Below are positions 1 through 7,446 of a DNA stretch of 9,341 bases, in pieces. Every line of letters begins with the position of its first letter. Position 1 is the stretch's first letter. The stretch is from the NCBI GenBank assembly GCA_964537965.1, contig CAZIDB010000189.1, positions 1 through 9,341 on the forward strand. Reading direction: 5' to 3'. The stretch is from SURF-24 sp964537965 (GTDB lineage Bacteria > Bacteroidota > Ignavibacteria > Ignavibacteriales > SURF-24). The position numbers were made by a program, and so were the translations under genes. The notes under the pieces were generated by a model. That model saw only the letters and a list, made by a program, of their open reading frames with translations, did no database searches and was not told the DNA's origin.

Positions 1-2123
1 CATCCTTAATACATTGTGATGTTGATGACTATGTGCAGGAAGGTTTGGATTTTATTGACTCACTAAACAATAATAGTAAAGTACTTGAAGGATTTTATTC
101 ATCTAATATAAAGAGTTTTGATATAGATGAAGACGGCAAACTTTTCTTTAATAACCTTCTTGATCTTTACAAAGGTTCAAAATTAAGTAATCTTAAAAAT
201 GAACTTGGGAATATGTACGAGTACTACAAATATATTCTTAAAACTGCAGGTAAAAGCACAGAAGATGTCCTTGAAAGTATAAAAGAAAAGCTTGAAAGGA
301 TAAGCGATGATTTTAAAGTGCTTAGAAATAATGATGTGCAATTCTCTTTAAGAGTCCGGGTAATCAGCACAGGCTTTAATAAAGACATGGATTTCAATCA
401 ATCTCATTTTAAAAGACTGGATTCCATCTTTGATCTGTGCGATGAAGTAATTGATAACCTTGAAGAAACTGCAGAACAATTTGAATCTATCCAGCAGGAA
501 GAACTTCAGCCTGCAGAAATGATTAACACTCTTGAAACAGCAATAAACAATTTTTCGGCAGGGCTGGATTCGCTTAAAGAACTTCTTGACAGTTCTCCTT
601 TATCCTTATTAGAAGCAGATACTGACTGGATTGATGACGTAACTAAAAGTCTTGACGATATAACTGATGTTTTGGAGGGTAAAGAGTTTACAATTGGAAA
701 TGATAATATCAGGATACGTCCTGTTACTTTAATTGAATATTCAGCGTCTGAAATGGCAAGTATACTTCTGGATTTTTACAGGATACCCGATAGGTACCGT
801 TATACTTTTGGTGGACTATTCCCGAACGGTCTGCCCTCTTCAATTGTTGATGAGTTAAAGGAAGATATGGTTCTTAATCTTAATGATGACAGGGATAAAC
901 TGGATTCAAGAATTCAGTACTATAAAAGTATGTACCTGTCAAAACTAAAACTCGGTCAGAAAACTTCATCGGTTTATTTTGGGCTTGCGGCAACACAGGC
1001 ATATTTTTATTTGCTTGATGCCGTTGATGAGATTGAAGATTTAATGGATTATATCCAGGGTGGAGATTTTAGGGATGGTTTTAAGTTTAGCGCTATAACC
1101 AATACAGAACTTACGGATAGCATCTCTGATAATTATAACAGGGCGTTTAAGGATAAAAAATTAGTCTACACAATATTGCTTGTTACAAATGATAAAGCTC
1201 AGCCTTACACAATTGATGCTTCAACGGATTATATTCCTGTGTTTATTTCAATGTCTGCAATAGATGAAATGAAAGATATTTCAGATGAGTTCAGGGATAC
1301 GGTAGAAGATATGGCCGAATATCTCAAGGAACTTTATGATGATCTAGATAATATGTTCGACTTAAGTCTCGATCCTAATTATCTTGATTTTTCCAATGTA
1401 GAGAACACTACAGAATTACTTGAAGTACTTGAAAAATCCAACCCGGATTTTCTGCAGATAACAAACTATGGAATTAACAAAATGAAAGATATGAGGGGAG
1501 ACCTGAGGAAGGTATTTTCCGAATATGCCGGTTACATGAATGACTTAAATGAACTTGTTGATTCTTTGGTTACGGAGCACGGGGATATTGAAATTGATGG
1601 TAGAGTAGTTAACACAATAATTTCCGATATAAACAACTTTGTTCAGGATATGAATAATGATATTCAGGACCCTGATACAAAAACAGTTACAAATGATGTA
1701 AGAGTAAATCTTTCTGCCTGGTTCGATAATCCGCCGCAGAATCTTCTTCAGAAAGCAAAATGGTTTTTTGATAGTGATACAACAAACGATAACACTTTGG
1801 GCGGATTATTCCCTGACGGAAGAATGCCAAGCTTCATTGATACAAAAGATATAGTACCGGAAGAATATTATTTGTCTCAGAATTATCCCAATCCATTTAA
1901 TCCTTCAACAACAATAAGTTACTCAATTCCAGAGTTGAGTAATGTATCCATAAAGGTTTATGATGTTCTTGGAAGAGAAGTTGCAATTTTAGTTGATGAA
2001 GAAAAGCCAGCGGGAAACTATCAGCTTAGGTTTAATGCAGGTAATCTTTCAAGTGGAGTTTATTATTACAAAATAATCTCAAACAACTTTATGGAATCTA
2101 GAAAAATGACCTTTTTAAAATAA
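1..2123 (+). CDS. Secreted helix-rich protein of unknown function with T9SS sorting domain (5' end missing)
   Basis: The reading frame is open to the left edge (first full codon at base 3, reading SLIHCDVDDY before a GTG at 33), so the true start lies outside and the GTG should not be taken as the start. The visible part is about 706 residues. Numbering from the GTG, residues 1-215 and 275-550 are rich in D, E, L and K and look largely helical. The motif GGLFP(N/D)G occurs at about 260-266 and 590-596, exactly 330 residues apart. Each copy is preceded at the same distance by a short ND-x-(I/V)R(I/V) stretch (around 224-228 and 554-558), which suggests an internal duplication. Residues 614-696 are a T9SS type A sorting domain, from LSQNYPNPFNP to ESRKMTFLK, with the middle motif KVYDVLGREV. 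The likely role is an exported surface or released protein. I do not recognise the N-terminal family. The signal peptide is expected upstream and cannot be seen. It ends 63 bases before the next gene on the same strand. Confidence 0.9.
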   Translation, partial: SLIHCDVDDYVQEGLDFIDSLNNNSKVLEGFYSSNIKSFDIDEDGKLFFNNLLDLYKGSKLSNLKNELGNMYEYYKYILKTAGKSTEDVLESIKEKLERISDDFKVLRNNDVQFSLRVRVISTGFNKDMDFNQSHFKRLDSIFDLCDEVIDNLEETAEQFESIQQEELQPAEMINTLETAINNFSAGLDSLKELLDSSPLSLLEADTDWIDDVTKSLDDITDVLEGKEFTIGNDNIRIRPVTLIEYSASEMASILLDFYRIPDRYRYTFGGLFPNGLPSSIVDELKEDMVLNLNDDRDKLDSRIQYYKSMYLSKLKLGQKTSSVYFGLAATQAYFYLLDAVDEIEDLMDYIQGGDFRDGFKFSAITNTELTDSISDNYNRAFKDKKLVYTILLVTNDKAQPYTIDASTDYIPVFISMSAIDEMKDISDEFRDTVEDMAEYLKELYDDLDNMFDLSLDPNYLDFSNVENTTELLEVLEKSNPDFLQITNYGINKMKDMRGDLRKVFSEYAGYMNDLNELVDSLVTEHGDIEIDGRVVNTIISDINNFVQDMNNDIQDPDTKTVTNDVRVNLSAWFDNPPQNLLQKAKWFFDSDTTNDNTLGGLFPDGRMPSFIDTKDIVPEEYYLSQNYPNPFNPSTTISYSIPELSNVSIKVYDVLGREVAILVDEEKPAGNYQLRFNAGNLSSGVYYYKIISNNFMESRKMTFLK

Positions 2124-2142
2124 TGTTTTTTTTCTATACAAG

Positions 2143-2165
2143 TTGAACACTAATAGACAGTTCAA
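2143..2165 (+). repeat. Short inverted repeat between genes 1 and 2
   Basis: TTGAAC at 2143-2148 pairs with GTTCAA at 2160-2165, giving a 6-bp stem and an 11-base loop, just after a run of eight T at 2126-2133. The T run precedes the stem, so it does not have the order of a rho-independent terminator. A stem this short in AT-rich DNA may be chance. Confidence 0.2.
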
Positions 2166-2186
2166 AATTAAATTTGGAGAACTCAA

Positions 2187-3035
2187 ATGAAAAATATAAT
2201 CCTGGTTTTATCTTTAATTCTTATTGCAAAATCCTTGTTTTGTCAACAGTTTATAAAAAAATGGGAGTTTCCTCAAGAATTAATTTATGTTGGAGACATT
2301 GATGGAGATGGAATTGGTGAATTTGCTTTTGATGATTACAATAACAATGTGATAAAATTTTATAATACATCAAGCCAAAATGTAAAATGGACAATTACGG
2401 ACATGCGTTTTTTTAATGAAATTTACGATGCTGAAAAATCAAATTTACAACCCTCATATATTAAGTTTCCATCTGTAGATTTTAATGGTGATGGAAAAAA
2501 AGAAATGCTCTTAAAGCGCAGTGATGGAAAAGGTATCACTATTTATGATATTGTTAATAACACTACTGTTTTCGAATGGTCAGAGCCACAGTTATATTCT
2601 ATAAAATTTTTAGTTTTTGCTGATGTTGATGGGGATGGTAAACTTGAATTGGTTTTTATTGCAAGATCTGGGGAATATGGAGTTGACTATAAAACTTATG
2701 TCTATTCTACCAACGCACCCGTTTTATCTGTGAATATTAAACAAAATGAATTTCCAAATAATTTTAATTTATCTCAAAACTTTCCCAATCCATTTAATCC
2801 AACAACAACAATAGAATTTGAAATTTCTCAACCAAGTAATGTCAAAGTAAATATTTATGATGTTGCCGGCAGAATGATAAAAGAACTAATTAATGAACAG
2901 AAAAATACTGGAAAATATTCTGTTACCTGGAATGGAAAAGATAATTATGGTAATACAGTTGCCTCAGGAAATTATTTTTATCAAATAATAAGTGGTGATT
3001 ATATTCAAGCAAAAAAGATGATTCTTTTAAAGTGA
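2187..3035 (+). CDS. Secreted FG-GAP/VCBS-like repeat protein with T9SS sorting domain (copy 1 of tandem pair)
   Basis: The start is well supported: GGAGA lies 6 bases upstream (2176-2180) and the N-terminus is a Sec signal peptide (MKN, then a hydrophobic run to about residue 18, with likely cleavage at FC-QQ). The mature part has three acidic loops of the Dx(D/N)GDGxxE calcium-binding type: DIDGDGIGE at 37-45, DFNGDGKKE at 98-106 and DVDGDGKLE at 146-154. These are typical of FG-GAP/VCBS repeats, which usually build beta-propeller blades. Three is too few for a full propeller, so it may be a small or partial fold. Residues 195-282 are the sorting domain, of a longer FlgD-Ig-like subtype (WNGKDNYGNTVASGNYFYQI) than that of genes 1 and 4-6, ending KKMILLK. 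The next gene is a paralogue 66 bases downstream. Role: an exported, probably calcium-stabilised surface protein. The ligand is unknown. Confidence 0.9.
   Translation: MKNIILVLSLILIAKSLFCQQFIKKWEFPQELIYVGDIDGDGIGEFAFDDYNNNVIKFYNTSSQNVKWTITDMRFFNEIYDAEKSNLQPSYIKFPSVDFNGDGKKEMLLKRSDGKGITIYDIVNNTTVFEWSEPQLYSIKFLVFADVDGDGKLELVFIARSGEYGVDYKTYVYSTNAPVLSVNIKQNEFPNNFNLSQNFPNPFNPTTTIEFEISQPSNVKVNIYDVAGRMIKELINEQKNTGKYSVTWNGKDNYGNTVASGNYFYQIISGDYIQAKKMILLK
2232..2327 (+). repeat. Near-identical block shared with 3147-3242 (copy 1)
   Basis: This 96-base block matches 3147-3242 at a constant offset of 915 bases. The first 22 and last 70 bases are identical, and only the four bases 2254-2257 differ. It encodes the end of the signal peptide and the first calcium loop of gene 2. 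The rest of the two genes is far less similar. Confidence 0.9.
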
Positions 3036-3072
3036 TGCCTAATCAGTTAACCAAGCAAACACATTTAGGCAT
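3035..3072 (+). terminator. Possible hairpin between genes 2 and 3
   Basis: ATGCCTAA at 3035-3042 is the exact reverse complement of TTAGGCAT at 3065-3072, giving an 8-bp stem with a 22-base loop that begins at the gene 2 stop codon. No clear T run follows (the next bases are ATTTAACA), so it is a poor rho-independent terminator. It could slow or stabilise the transcript between the two paralogues, or be chance. Confidence 0.25.
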
Positions 3073-3101
3073 ATTTAACAATTAAATGATGGAGAATTCA
3101 A

Positions 3102-3956
3102 ATGAAAAATGTTACACTGGTTCTATTCTTACTCCTTATCTCAAACTCCTTGTTTTGTCAACAGTTTAATTTAAAATGGGAGTTTCCTCAAGAATTAATT
3201 TATGTTGGAGACATTGATGGAGATGGAATTGGTGAATTTGCTAACTGTGACGATCGGACCCTGACAACCACCTTTTATGATGGAAAAAACCTTGCTACAA
3301 AATGGACATTTACAGGAGGTGCTTTTGAAGAAAATTGGTTTGATGCTGATGCAGAAACTCATCCATCATTTAACAAATTTCCATCTGTCGATTTTAATAG
3401 TGATGGTAAACGAGAAATCTTTTTCTTTACATATACTGATAATACTCACTATACAGAGAAATCCATTCTTTTGGTAGATGTAGTTAATAATAACATACTT
3501 TATGAATTCAGTGATCCTGTACTTGTTTATCCTAAATTAATTTCTTTTGGAGATATTGATGGTGATAATAATCTAGAATTAGTTTTTCGTTTTCGATTAG
3601 GAGATACTTACAAAACTGCTGCCTATTCTACCAATTTACCAACTACTTCCATGACTCAAACACACAAAAATATTCCGGACAACTACAAATTATTACAGAA
3701 CTATCCCAATCCTTTTAATCCATCTACTACAATAGAATATGAAATTTCAAAATATGAATCAGTTAAAATAAGAATCTATGATGGAAATGGAAGGCTGGTA
3801 AAAAACTTAGTAGATGATTTTAAAGATTCAGGGAAACATTCTGTTTATTGGGATGGACGTGATAATTCCGGAAATTCAATTGCGAGCGGGGCATATTTCT
3901 ATCAAATTCAAGTTGGGAACAACCTTCAGGCAAAAAAAATGTTATTGCTTAAATAA
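3102..3956 (+). CDS. Secreted FG-GAP/VCBS-like repeat protein with T9SS sorting domain (copy 2 of tandem pair)
   Basis: This is a paralogue of the preceding gene with the same order of parts and nearly the same length (284 against 282 residues). GGAGA at 3091-3095 precedes the ATG by 6 bases, and the leader around the start is nearly the same in both genes (19 of 20 bases from GGAGA into the first codons). A Sec signal peptide ends at FC-QQ. Calcium-loop motifs lie at 37-45 (DIDGDGIGE), 97-105 (DFNSDGKRE) and 151-159 (DIDGDNNLE). The third has lost the usual DGDG spacing, with N in place of the second G. The sorting domain is residues 197-284, starting LLQNYPNPFNPSTTIEY and ending KKMLLLK, with the FlgD-Ig-like segment WDGRDNSGNSIASGAYFYQI. 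Outside residues 16-47 and the sorting domain the two proteins diverge clearly. Likely an exported surface protein of unknown ligand. Confidence 0.9.
   Translation: MKNVTLVLFLLLISNSLFCQQFNLKWEFPQELIYVGDIDGDGIGEFANCDDRTLTTTFYDGKNLATKWTFTGGAFEENWFDADAETHPSFNKFPSVDFNSDGKREIFFFTYTDNTHYTEKSILLVDVVNNNILYEFSDPVLVYPKLISFGDIDGDNNLELVFRFRLGDTYKTAAYSTNLPTTSMTQTHKNIPDNYKLLQNYPNPFNPSTTIEYEISKYESVKIRIYDGNGRLVKNLVDDFKDSGKHSVYWDGRDNSGNSIASGAYFYQIQVGNNLQAKKMLLLK
3147..3242 (+). repeat. Near-identical block shared with 2232-2327 (copy 2)
   Basis: This is the partner of the block in gene 2. Its last 70 bases (3173-3242) are identical to 2258-2327, and the first 22 (3147-3168) to 2232-2253. Similarity falls sharply at 3243, directly after the first calcium loop. 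Confidence 0.9.
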
Positions 3957-3985
3957 TTTGAAAACTATTTTAAGAAGAGAAAGAA

Positions 3986-5230
3986 ATGAAGAAAGTTTTT
4001 TACACTATTTTGTTTTATAGTCTGATTACAATTACAAGTTATTCGCAGTGGTTCACACAAAACCCATTGCCCACTGACAGGACACTTAATGGTGTAAAAT
4101 TTATATCATCAAATATTGGTTGGATTGTTGGAGATGACGGTGCAATTTTATCGACATCTAATGGTGGTAGTACATGGAATACTCAATTAAGTGGGACAGA
4201 TAATCATTTGGAGGGAGTTTTCTTTTGTGATGCTAATAATGGATTTGTAGCTGGTAAAAACGGTACTATCTTAAGAACCACGAATGGAGGGGTTGAATGG
4301 ATACATCAATTGAGCGGAAGTAATGAATGGTTATGGGATGTTGCCTTTCCCGATATTAATAATGGGATTGTTGTCGGGGAGAATGGTACAATATTAAAAA
4401 CCGTGGATGGTGGCGCTACCTGGACTGCTCAAAATAGCGGGACTACAAAAACCTTACTTGGTATTTCTTTTTCAGATGATAAAGTTATTACTACTGTTGG
4501 TGGTGATTGGACTGATGGCGGTATAATCCTACAATCAATAAATGGAGGAATAGATTGGACTAAACTTGCAGTTCAAACTTCGGGACCGTTATATAGCATA
4601 TTCTTTACAGATAAAAATAATGGAACAGCAGTCGGATGGTCAGGAATAATTCTTCGGACTACCAATGGAGGTACCAATTGGATTTCACAAGGAAGCGGTA
4701 TCACGAAAAGGCTATGGAGCGTTTTTTTTAGTGATATAAATAATGGTACGGCAGTTGGAGAAATTGGTTCAATTGTTAGAACAACTAATGGCGGTGAAAC
4801 CTGGTCCGAACAAACTAGCCAAACAGTATCGGATTTGTATGGTGTTTCATTTACCAATGAAAATAAGGGTTTAGTAGTTGGATCAGGCGGAATAATTCTC
4901 ACGACAAATAACGGAGGCATGACATTTATTGAGGAAGACAAAATAAATCTAACAAATTATTTTTTGCTCTCTCAGAACTATCCTAACCCATTTAATCCAA
5001 CCACAACAATTAGTTATTCAATTCCTGAACTAGGCTATGTTTCATTAAAGGTTTATGATGTACTTGGAAGAGAAGTGGCAACCTTAGTTAATGAAGAAAA
5101 ACCTGCCGGGAATTACCAGGTTATTTTTAATGCTGAGTCCGCTTGCGGCGGATTAACGAGTGGAATTTATTTCTATACTTTGAAAGCTGGAGAGTTTTCT
5201 CAAACAAAGAAACTAACATTAATAAAATAA
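3986..5230 (+). CDS. Secreted YCF48-like seven-repeat beta-propeller with T9SS sorting domain
   Basis: The ATG follows a purine-rich stretch (AAGAAGAGAAAG, ending a few bases upstream) and opens a Sec signal peptide with likely cleavage SYS-Q at 20/21. Residues 34-321 consist of seven tandem units, each beginning L-x-x-(V/I)-x-F and holding a central NNGxxVGxxGxIL(R/K)TTNGGxxW core. Six are about 41 residues or slightly shorter. The fourth (157-201) is 45 residues and lacks the NNG turn. This fits the YCF48/photosystem II stability factor repeat family (HCF136-like), a seven-bladed propeller. In non-photosynthetic bacteria such repeats are common in exported proteins, so a photosystem role is not implied. 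The sorting domain starts at LSQNYPNPFNP near residue 327 and ends KKLTLIK at 414. Its NA-x-LTSG segment carries an extra ESACGG peptide encoded by a palindrome (see 5136-5154). The gene starts 29 bases after gene 3 and ends 39 bases before gene 5. Role: an exported surface protein or binding scaffold; the partner is unknown. Confidence 0.92.
   Translation: MKKVFYTILFYSLITITSYSQWFTQNPLPTDRTLNGVKFISSNIGWIVGDDGAILSTSNGGSTWNTQLSGTDNHLEGVFFCDANNGFVAGKNGTILRTTNGGVEWIHQLSGSNEWLWDVAFPDINNGIVVGENGTILKTVDGGATWTAQNSGTTKTLLGISFSDDKVITTVGGDWTDGGIILQSINGGIDWTKLAVQTSGPLYSIFFTDKNNGTAVGWSGIILRTTNGGTNWISQGSGITKRLWSVFFSDINNGTAVGEIGSIVRTTNGGETWSEQTSQTVSDLYGVSFTNENKGLVVGSGGIILTTNNGGMTFIEEDKINLTNYFLLSQNYPNPFNPTTTISYSIPELGYVSLKVYDVLGREVATLVNEEKPAGNYQVIFNAESACGGLTSGIYFYTLKAGEFSQTKKLTLIK
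4085..4948 (+). repeat. Seven tandem repeats of about 123 bases encoding propeller blades
   Basis: Unit limits by protein alignment are 4085-4207, 4208-4330, 4331-4453, 4454-4588, 4589-4711, 4712-4834 and 4835-4948. The most alike units share bases around AC(T/C)AATGG(A/C)GG and AATAATGG. The DNA has diverged enough that this is an old protein repeat and not a fresh tandem array. Confidence 0.85.
5136..5154 (+). repeat. In-frame palindromic insert in the gene 4 sorting domain
   Basis: TCCGC at 5138-5142 pairs with GCGGA at 5148-5152. Adding a G-T pair and an A-T pair outward gives a 7-bp stem. A competing CCGC-TT-GCGG hairpin lies inside it. The block is G+C-rich in AT-rich surroundings. It encodes ESACGG between FNA and LTSGIYFY, where genes 1 and 5 have only GN, so the protein gains four residues without a frame change. 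Confidence 0.7.
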
Positions 5231-5269
5231 CGGTTCACAATTTATTGAAACTCTAATAGGAATTACTCA

Positions 5270-7408
5270 ATGAAAAAATTATTAATTATTTCCTTAACCA
5301 TATTGAGCATTTTTTTTACTAATGCTGAAGCTCAATGGGTACAGACAAATGGACCTTACGGAGGCGAAGTAACAAAAATTGTACATACAGATTCCTTTAT
5401 AATTTTAGGGACAAACAATGGCATAGCTATATCACAAGATGGTATGAATTGGAGCTATTTTAATAATGGATTAGCATCTCCAACAATTTCAGATATCGAA
5501 GTTGTTGGCAATGATGTATTTATTATAGCAGGAACAAATCTTTACTGTTCATCCAACTGGGGAGTGACCAAGGGCAACGCTTGGAAAAATATAAAAGAAT
5601 TGTATGATATAGAATATAGTAACGACTATCTGACTAGCAATGGAACAAATCTTTATCTTGGAACATCAAACAGTCTGTTTATTTCAAAAGATAAAGGCTT
5701 AACATTTTCAATCATACAAGGAAATCTGCCAGTTGGGAGAAAATCCGCTTTAGCAGCAAAGGATAATTCAATATTTGTTAGCATTAAAGGATCTGGTTTA
5801 TTTCGTTCTGTAGACAATGGACTAAACTGGACGAATCTTTATAGCAAATTAACCAGCTATGATATTTATAATTTGGACTTTTTAGAATCAGACCTTTATG
5901 CTGCCTCTCAAGGTGGAAAAGTCTTCAAATCAAGTGATAACGGAAATAATTGGGAAAATGTTAAGGGCTTAGAAAACATATATGTTAATTGTATGACATT
6001 TTATAGAGATTCTCTTTTTGTTGGTAGTCTCGGTATGTTAAGATCAACAGATAATGGAATTACCTGGCCCCCAATAAATAATGGTATACCTAACACAAAC
6101 TTCGTTTTATCAACAAATTTTTTAGGTAACAATCTATTCGCAGGTACCTTTAGGGGTCTTTATTTATCAAGGGATTTTGGTCTTAATTGGACAAAGGTTG
6201 ATTTTAATGCTAGTGCAAATATTCCACTTGAGGTTTTTTCGATAGCCACTGATAATGGAATTTTATATGCTGCTGCTAAAGGAGGTGTATACTCTTCTAC
6301 TGATAAAGGTTCAACCTGGTATGAATGTAATAATGATTTACCATACGATGATTATTCGACAATTACGACAAAAAACAATTATTTATTCGTTGGAAGTAAG
6401 GCAAATGGAATATTTGTCTCAACAGACAAAGGGAAAACTTGGACAGTAATAAACAAAGGAGTTAATAAATATTATCTTGGTTACCTTCCAATAAAATGCC
6501 TTATTATTTGTGATAATACAGTATATGCAACTTTTGACTCTTTTATAAACGATACATATTATGGAAGTGAGTGTGCTTTTTATTCCATATTAGATTATTA
6601 CTCCTGGTCTGAAGAATATGAATTGGGGAATGTTTATCCAGAATATATGGCAACTTATAATAACTATATCGTAACTAGTAATATATCAACAGTTAGTATT
6701 TCCAAGGATGCAGGCTATAGTTGGCAAACGAAAGAAGTTGATCCATCAAATCTTGAAAATACTGCTATTGCAATTAATGAAAAAGTTTTGATTGTTGGTG
6801 GAAGTTATAGAATTTGTAAATCGACTGATTTGGGGAATACTTGGACACAAATACGTAATAGTAATAATATTAACTTTGGATATGTTAAAGCAATATTACT
6901 AATAGAAAACAGCGTATTCTTAACCGCTGGTTCTTCAATTCTATACTCTTCCGATGCGGGTGATAATTGGAAATATCTTTCAATACCAGCTTCCATGAAA
7001 GAACTCACTTATTTTTCAAACGACGCAGAGAATGTATATGTTGCTACAAAAAATGGAATCTGGGAAAGACAATTATCCTATTTTGGAATTACTAACAGTG
7101 AAGCAATTAAACAAACTCATCCTTTTAATTTTCAATTATATCAGAATTATCCCAATCCTTTTAATCCAACTACAACAATAAGCTATTCTATTCCGGTTGT
7201 AGAGACGGCGCATGCTCCGTCTTTACGTGTTTTACTAAAAGTTTATGATGTTCTTGGAAGAGAAGTAGCAACATTAGTCGATGAAGAAAAACCTGCTGGT
7301 AATTACCAAGTAAAATTTGATGCAGGGAATATGACGAGCGGAATATACTTCTATACTGTGAAAGCGGGAGAGTTTTCTCAAACAAAGAAACTAATCTTAA
7401 TGAAGTAA
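5270..7408 (+). CDS. Secreted Asp-box (BNR) repeat beta-propeller protein with T9SS sorting domain
   Basis: The ATG has only a weak ribosome site (AGGA at 5258-5261), but it opens a clear Sec signal peptide with likely cleavage AEA-Q at 21/22, followed by the QW(V/I)xTNGPxGG start shared with gene 6. Eleven Asp-box turns (S-x-D-x-G-x-x-W or close variants) run from SQDGMNW at 55-61 to SSDAGDNW at 560-567, including STDNGITW, STDKGKTW and SKDAGYSW. Such turns lie between strands in BNR/sortilin-like propellers, and eleven suggest one large or two smaller propellers. Residues about 400-470 form a gap without the motif. No sialidase arginine triad or other catalytic signature was recognised, so an enzyme is not supported. 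The sorting domain runs from about 622 (QLYQNYPNPFNP) to KKLILMK at 712 and carries a palindromic insert (7199-7226) that lengthens it by about seven residues. It lies 39 bases after gene 4 and 38 before gene 6, its paralogue. Confidence 0.92.
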   Translation: MKKLLIISLTILSIFFTNAEAQWVQTNGPYGGEVTKIVHTDSFIILGTNNGIAISQDGMNWSYFNNGLASPTISDIEVVGNDVFIIAGTNLYCSSNWGVTKGNAWKNIKELYDIEYSNDYLTSNGTNLYLGTSNSLFISKDKGLTFSIIQGNLPVGRKSALAAKDNSIFVSIKGSGLFRSVDNGLNWTNLYSKLTSYDIYNLDFLESDLYAASQGGKVFKSSDNGNNWENVKGLENIYVNCMTFYRDSLFVGSLGMLRSTDNGITWPPINNGIPNTNFVLSTNFLGNNLFAGTFRGLYLSRDFGLNWTKVDFNASANIPLEVFSIATDNGILYAAAKGGVYSSTDKGSTWYECNNDLPYDDYSTITTKNNYLFVGSKANGIFVSTDKGKTWTVINKGVNKYYLGYLPIKCLIICDNTVYATFDSFINDTYYGSECAFYSILDYYSWSEEYELGNVYPEYMATYNNYIVTSNISTVSISKDAGYSWQTKEVDPSNLENTAIAINEKVLIVGGSYRICKSTDLGNTWTQIRNSNNINFGYVKAILLIENSVFLTAGSSILYSSDAGDNWKYLSIPASMKELTYFSNDAENVYVATKNGIWERQLSYFGITNSEAIKQTHPFNFQLYQNYPNPFNPTTTISYSIPVVETAHAPSLRVLLKVYDVLGREVATLVDEEKPAGNYQVKFDAGNMTSGIYFYTVKAGEFSQTKKLILMK
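7199..7226 (+). repeat. In-frame palindromic element in the gene 5 sorting domain
   Basis: A 28-base palindrome is centred between 7212 and 7213. The arms GTAGAGACGG and CCGTCTTTAC flank the centre CGCATGCT. Only two pairs fail (C-T at 7209/7216 and G-T at 7202/7223). It encodes ETAHAPSL within SIP-VVETAHAPSLRVL-LKVYDV. Genes 1 and 4 have only ELSNVS or ELGYVS between SIP and the (I/L)KVYDV that follows. The insert is in frame, and the same element occurs at the same place in gene 6. Confidence 0.85.
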
Positions 7409-7446
7409 CCGATCATCAAGTTTAATAATTGTAAGGAAATTTACAT

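Noticed and set aside
33..35. GTG as the start codon of gene 1
   Set aside because: The frame is open upstream to the window edge, no signal peptide follows the GTG, and a T9SS cargo needs one, so the gene begins outside the window.
2101..2133. T-rich tract after gene 1 as a rho-independent terminator
   Set aside because: Eight T follow the stop, but the only stem before them is AAAAA/TTTTT, with no G+C pairs to stabilise it.
2169..2176. TAAATTTG, matching the Bacteroidota TAnnTTTG promoter box
   Set aside because: It overlaps the ribosome site of gene 2 and ends about 10 bases before the ATG, leaving almost no leader. The upstream TTG at 2143-2145 is at the edge of the allowed spacing. Chance is likely in AT-rich DNA.
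2187..2250. Lipoprotein signal in genes 2 and 3 (cysteine at residue 19, SLFC)
   Set aside because: The residue before the cysteine is phenylalanine, not a small residue, and the C-terminal T9SS domain implies export as a non-lipidated precursor. A normal signal peptidase I site before QQ fits better.
4573..4941. Minus-strand open frame of 122 codons
   Set aside because: It is the complement of the gene 4 repeats. Its repeated PPLVV-type pattern only mirrors the NGG codons of the plus strand, and no ribosome site or domain is seen.
4085..4948. Regular repeats read as a CRISPR or satellite array
   Set aside because: The period is about 123 bases, a multiple of three, with variation concentrated as in protein repeats. 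There are no identical direct repeats with unique spacers.
7199..7226. Palindrome as a transcription terminator
   Set aside because: It lies inside a coding frame about 180 bases before the stop codon and is not followed by a T run.
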